This document shows, in pieces, positions 5,876 through 6,201 of a DNA stretch of 6,201 nt (its first letter is position 1; the number at the start of each line of letters is the position of its first letter). The stretch lies in contig JAJYYS010000095.1 in the NCBI GenBank assembly GCA_021800745.1, positions 1-6,201 on the forward strand, written 5' to 3'. Position numbers and translations under genes: made by a program. The notes under the pieces are model-generated. The model was not told the origin of the DNA, did no database searches, and saw only the letters and a program-made list of their open reading frames with translations. The stretch comes from a bacterium. GTDB lineage: Bacteria; SZUA-79; Acidulodesulfobacterales; Acidulodesulfobacteraceae.

Positions 5876-5992
5876 ATGAAAGAGAAACTTAAGGAGACCT
5901 TCCCAAAACAAAAAAGGGATCTGGAAATTCCTTTAAAATCGCAAAAAATTATAACCGTTTCGGGCGTCAGGAGAAGCGGCAACAGTAATTAA
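5876..5992 (+). pseudogene. Truncated AAA-type ATPase, 5' stub with damaged Walker A
   Basis: The frame gives 38 residues from ATG 5876 to TAA 5990. The last part, KIITVSGVRRSGNSN, matches the beta strand and P-loop of the bacterial/archaeal AAA ATPases that usually read 'IIVITGPRRSGKS/T' (often with a C-terminal DUF4143). Here the essential Walker A lysine is Asn36, and the frame stops two codons later; such proteins normally have around 400 residues. No Shine-Dalgarno precedes the ATG. It follows fic by 32 nt on the same strand and is followed by low-complexity T-rich sequence without further ATPase text. It appears to be the 5' end of a deleted gene. The short length leaves some chance that the match is accidental. 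Confidence 0.5.
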
Positions 5993-6101
5993 AGGGATTC
6001 GATTTTCTTGATTTTTTTCTTTTTGTTTCTTGAATGGACTATTTATTTTTCCAATTTCCAGCTTTAATATATGCTTGCTTTAGCGCTTCGGCAATTTTAA
6101 T

Positions 6102-6150
6102 AATGGAGCGGGCAACGAGGTTCGAACTCGCGACACCAAGCTTGGGAAGC
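6102..6150 (-). repeat. Direct repeat, right copy (inside the intact tRNA-Gly)
   Basis: This is the 3' half of the tRNA gene plus 2 bp beyond CCA, matching 3987-4035 at 46 of 49 positions. It would be the regenerated att site at the tRNA end of the element. Confidence 0.85.
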
Positions 6151-6179
6151 TTGTACTCTACCAACTGAGCTATGCCCGC
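6104..6179 (-). tRNA. tRNA-Gly (anticodon CCC), CCA encoded
   Basis: The 76 nt fold as a full cloverleaf on the minus strand: acceptor GCGGGCA/TGCCCGC (7 pairs), D-stem GCTC/GAGT with loop AGTTGGTA, anticodon stem CAAGC/GCTTG with loop TTCCCAA (anticodon CCC, reads GGG), variable GTGTC, T-arm GCGAG-TTCGAAC-CTCGT, U73 and CCA. U73 and the CCC loop context are as in E. coli tRNA-Gly(CCC). Its 3' half is duplicated at 3989-4035, consistent with use as an integration target. Confidence 0.97.
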
Positions 6180-6201
6180 TTATATATGTATCTTATATAT
6201 A

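Larger units (their letters stand above)
3987..6150. mobile_element. Decayed integrative element (island) bounded by tRNA-Gly 3'-half repeats
   Basis: The interval is bounded by 49-bp direct repeats derived from the 3' half of a tRNA-Gly gene, one belonging to the intact tRNA on the right and the other free-standing on the left. This is the known footprint of tyrosine-recombinase elements that insert at tRNA 3' ends. The cargo between 4036 and 6101 comprises a possible recombinase remnant next to the left repeat, a doubtful small ORF, an intact fic gene and a truncated ATPase gene. No intact integrase or mobility gene is present, so the element appears immobile. An alternative is a simple tandem duplication and decay of a tRNA gene with unrelated genes between. 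Confidence 0.55.

Noticed and set aside
6039..6101. Minus-strand peptide IKIAEALKQAYIKAGNWKNK ending at a stop next to the tRNA
   Set aside because: It has no start, opens only through the tRNA gene, and I recognise no family; it could be a C-terminal scrap but cannot be supported.
5993..6101. T-rich stretch after the ATPase stub as a terminator
   Set aside because: No stem precedes the T runs; nothing else is seen in this interval.

Overview
The window looks like a moderately AT-rich Gram-negative bacterial chromosome. Three predicted exported SEL1-repeat proteins and an exported SIMPL-domain protein, all with signal peptides, point to an envelope-bearing bacterium. The only complete RNA gene is a bacterial-type tRNA-Gly(CCC) with U73 and an encoded CCA end. 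I cannot name the species from the sequence.

Left part (1-3830, all minus strand): a compact operon read right to left from a strong sigma70-type promoter (TTGACT, 16 bp, TATAAT; 3829-3802). It encodes SEL1-A (2732-3751, 8 repeats), a SIMPL/DUF541 protein (1990-2658), SEL1-B (1151-1969, 6 repeats) and SEL1-C (1-1149, at least 9 repeats, running off the left edge). Gaps after the first gene are 73, 20 and 1 nt. The 73-nt gap holds a 14-bp stem-loop that pairs fully only in the RNA of the transcribed strand. All four products carry signal peptides, so the operon probably supplies a set of envelope or periplasmic scaffold proteins. Its function is unknown.

Right part (3987-6179): an intact tRNA-Gly(CCC) gene on the minus strand (6104-6179) and a 49-bp imperfect copy of its 3' half about 2.1 kb away (3987-4035), in the same orientation. 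This is the layout left by an integrative element that used the 3' end of a tRNA gene. Between the copies lie a frameshifted peptide remnant resembling the N-terminus of a tyrosine recombinase (4056-4148), a doubtful small ORF (4301-4588), an intact Fic-domain protein with an inhibitory helix and C-terminal winged helix (4707-5843), and a 38-codon stub of an AAA-type ATPase ending inside a damaged Walker A motif (5876-5992). The interval is visibly more AT-rich than the SEL1 operon. I read it as a decayed genomic island in which the fic gene is the only convincing survivor. A promoter and a 9-bp dyad in front of fic suggest local, possibly autogenous, control.

Strongest leads: the tRNA-flanked island with fic as its one intact gene, the dyad at the fic promoter, and the conserved-looking SEL1-SIMPL-SEL1-SEL1 operon with an intercistronic RNA hairpin.
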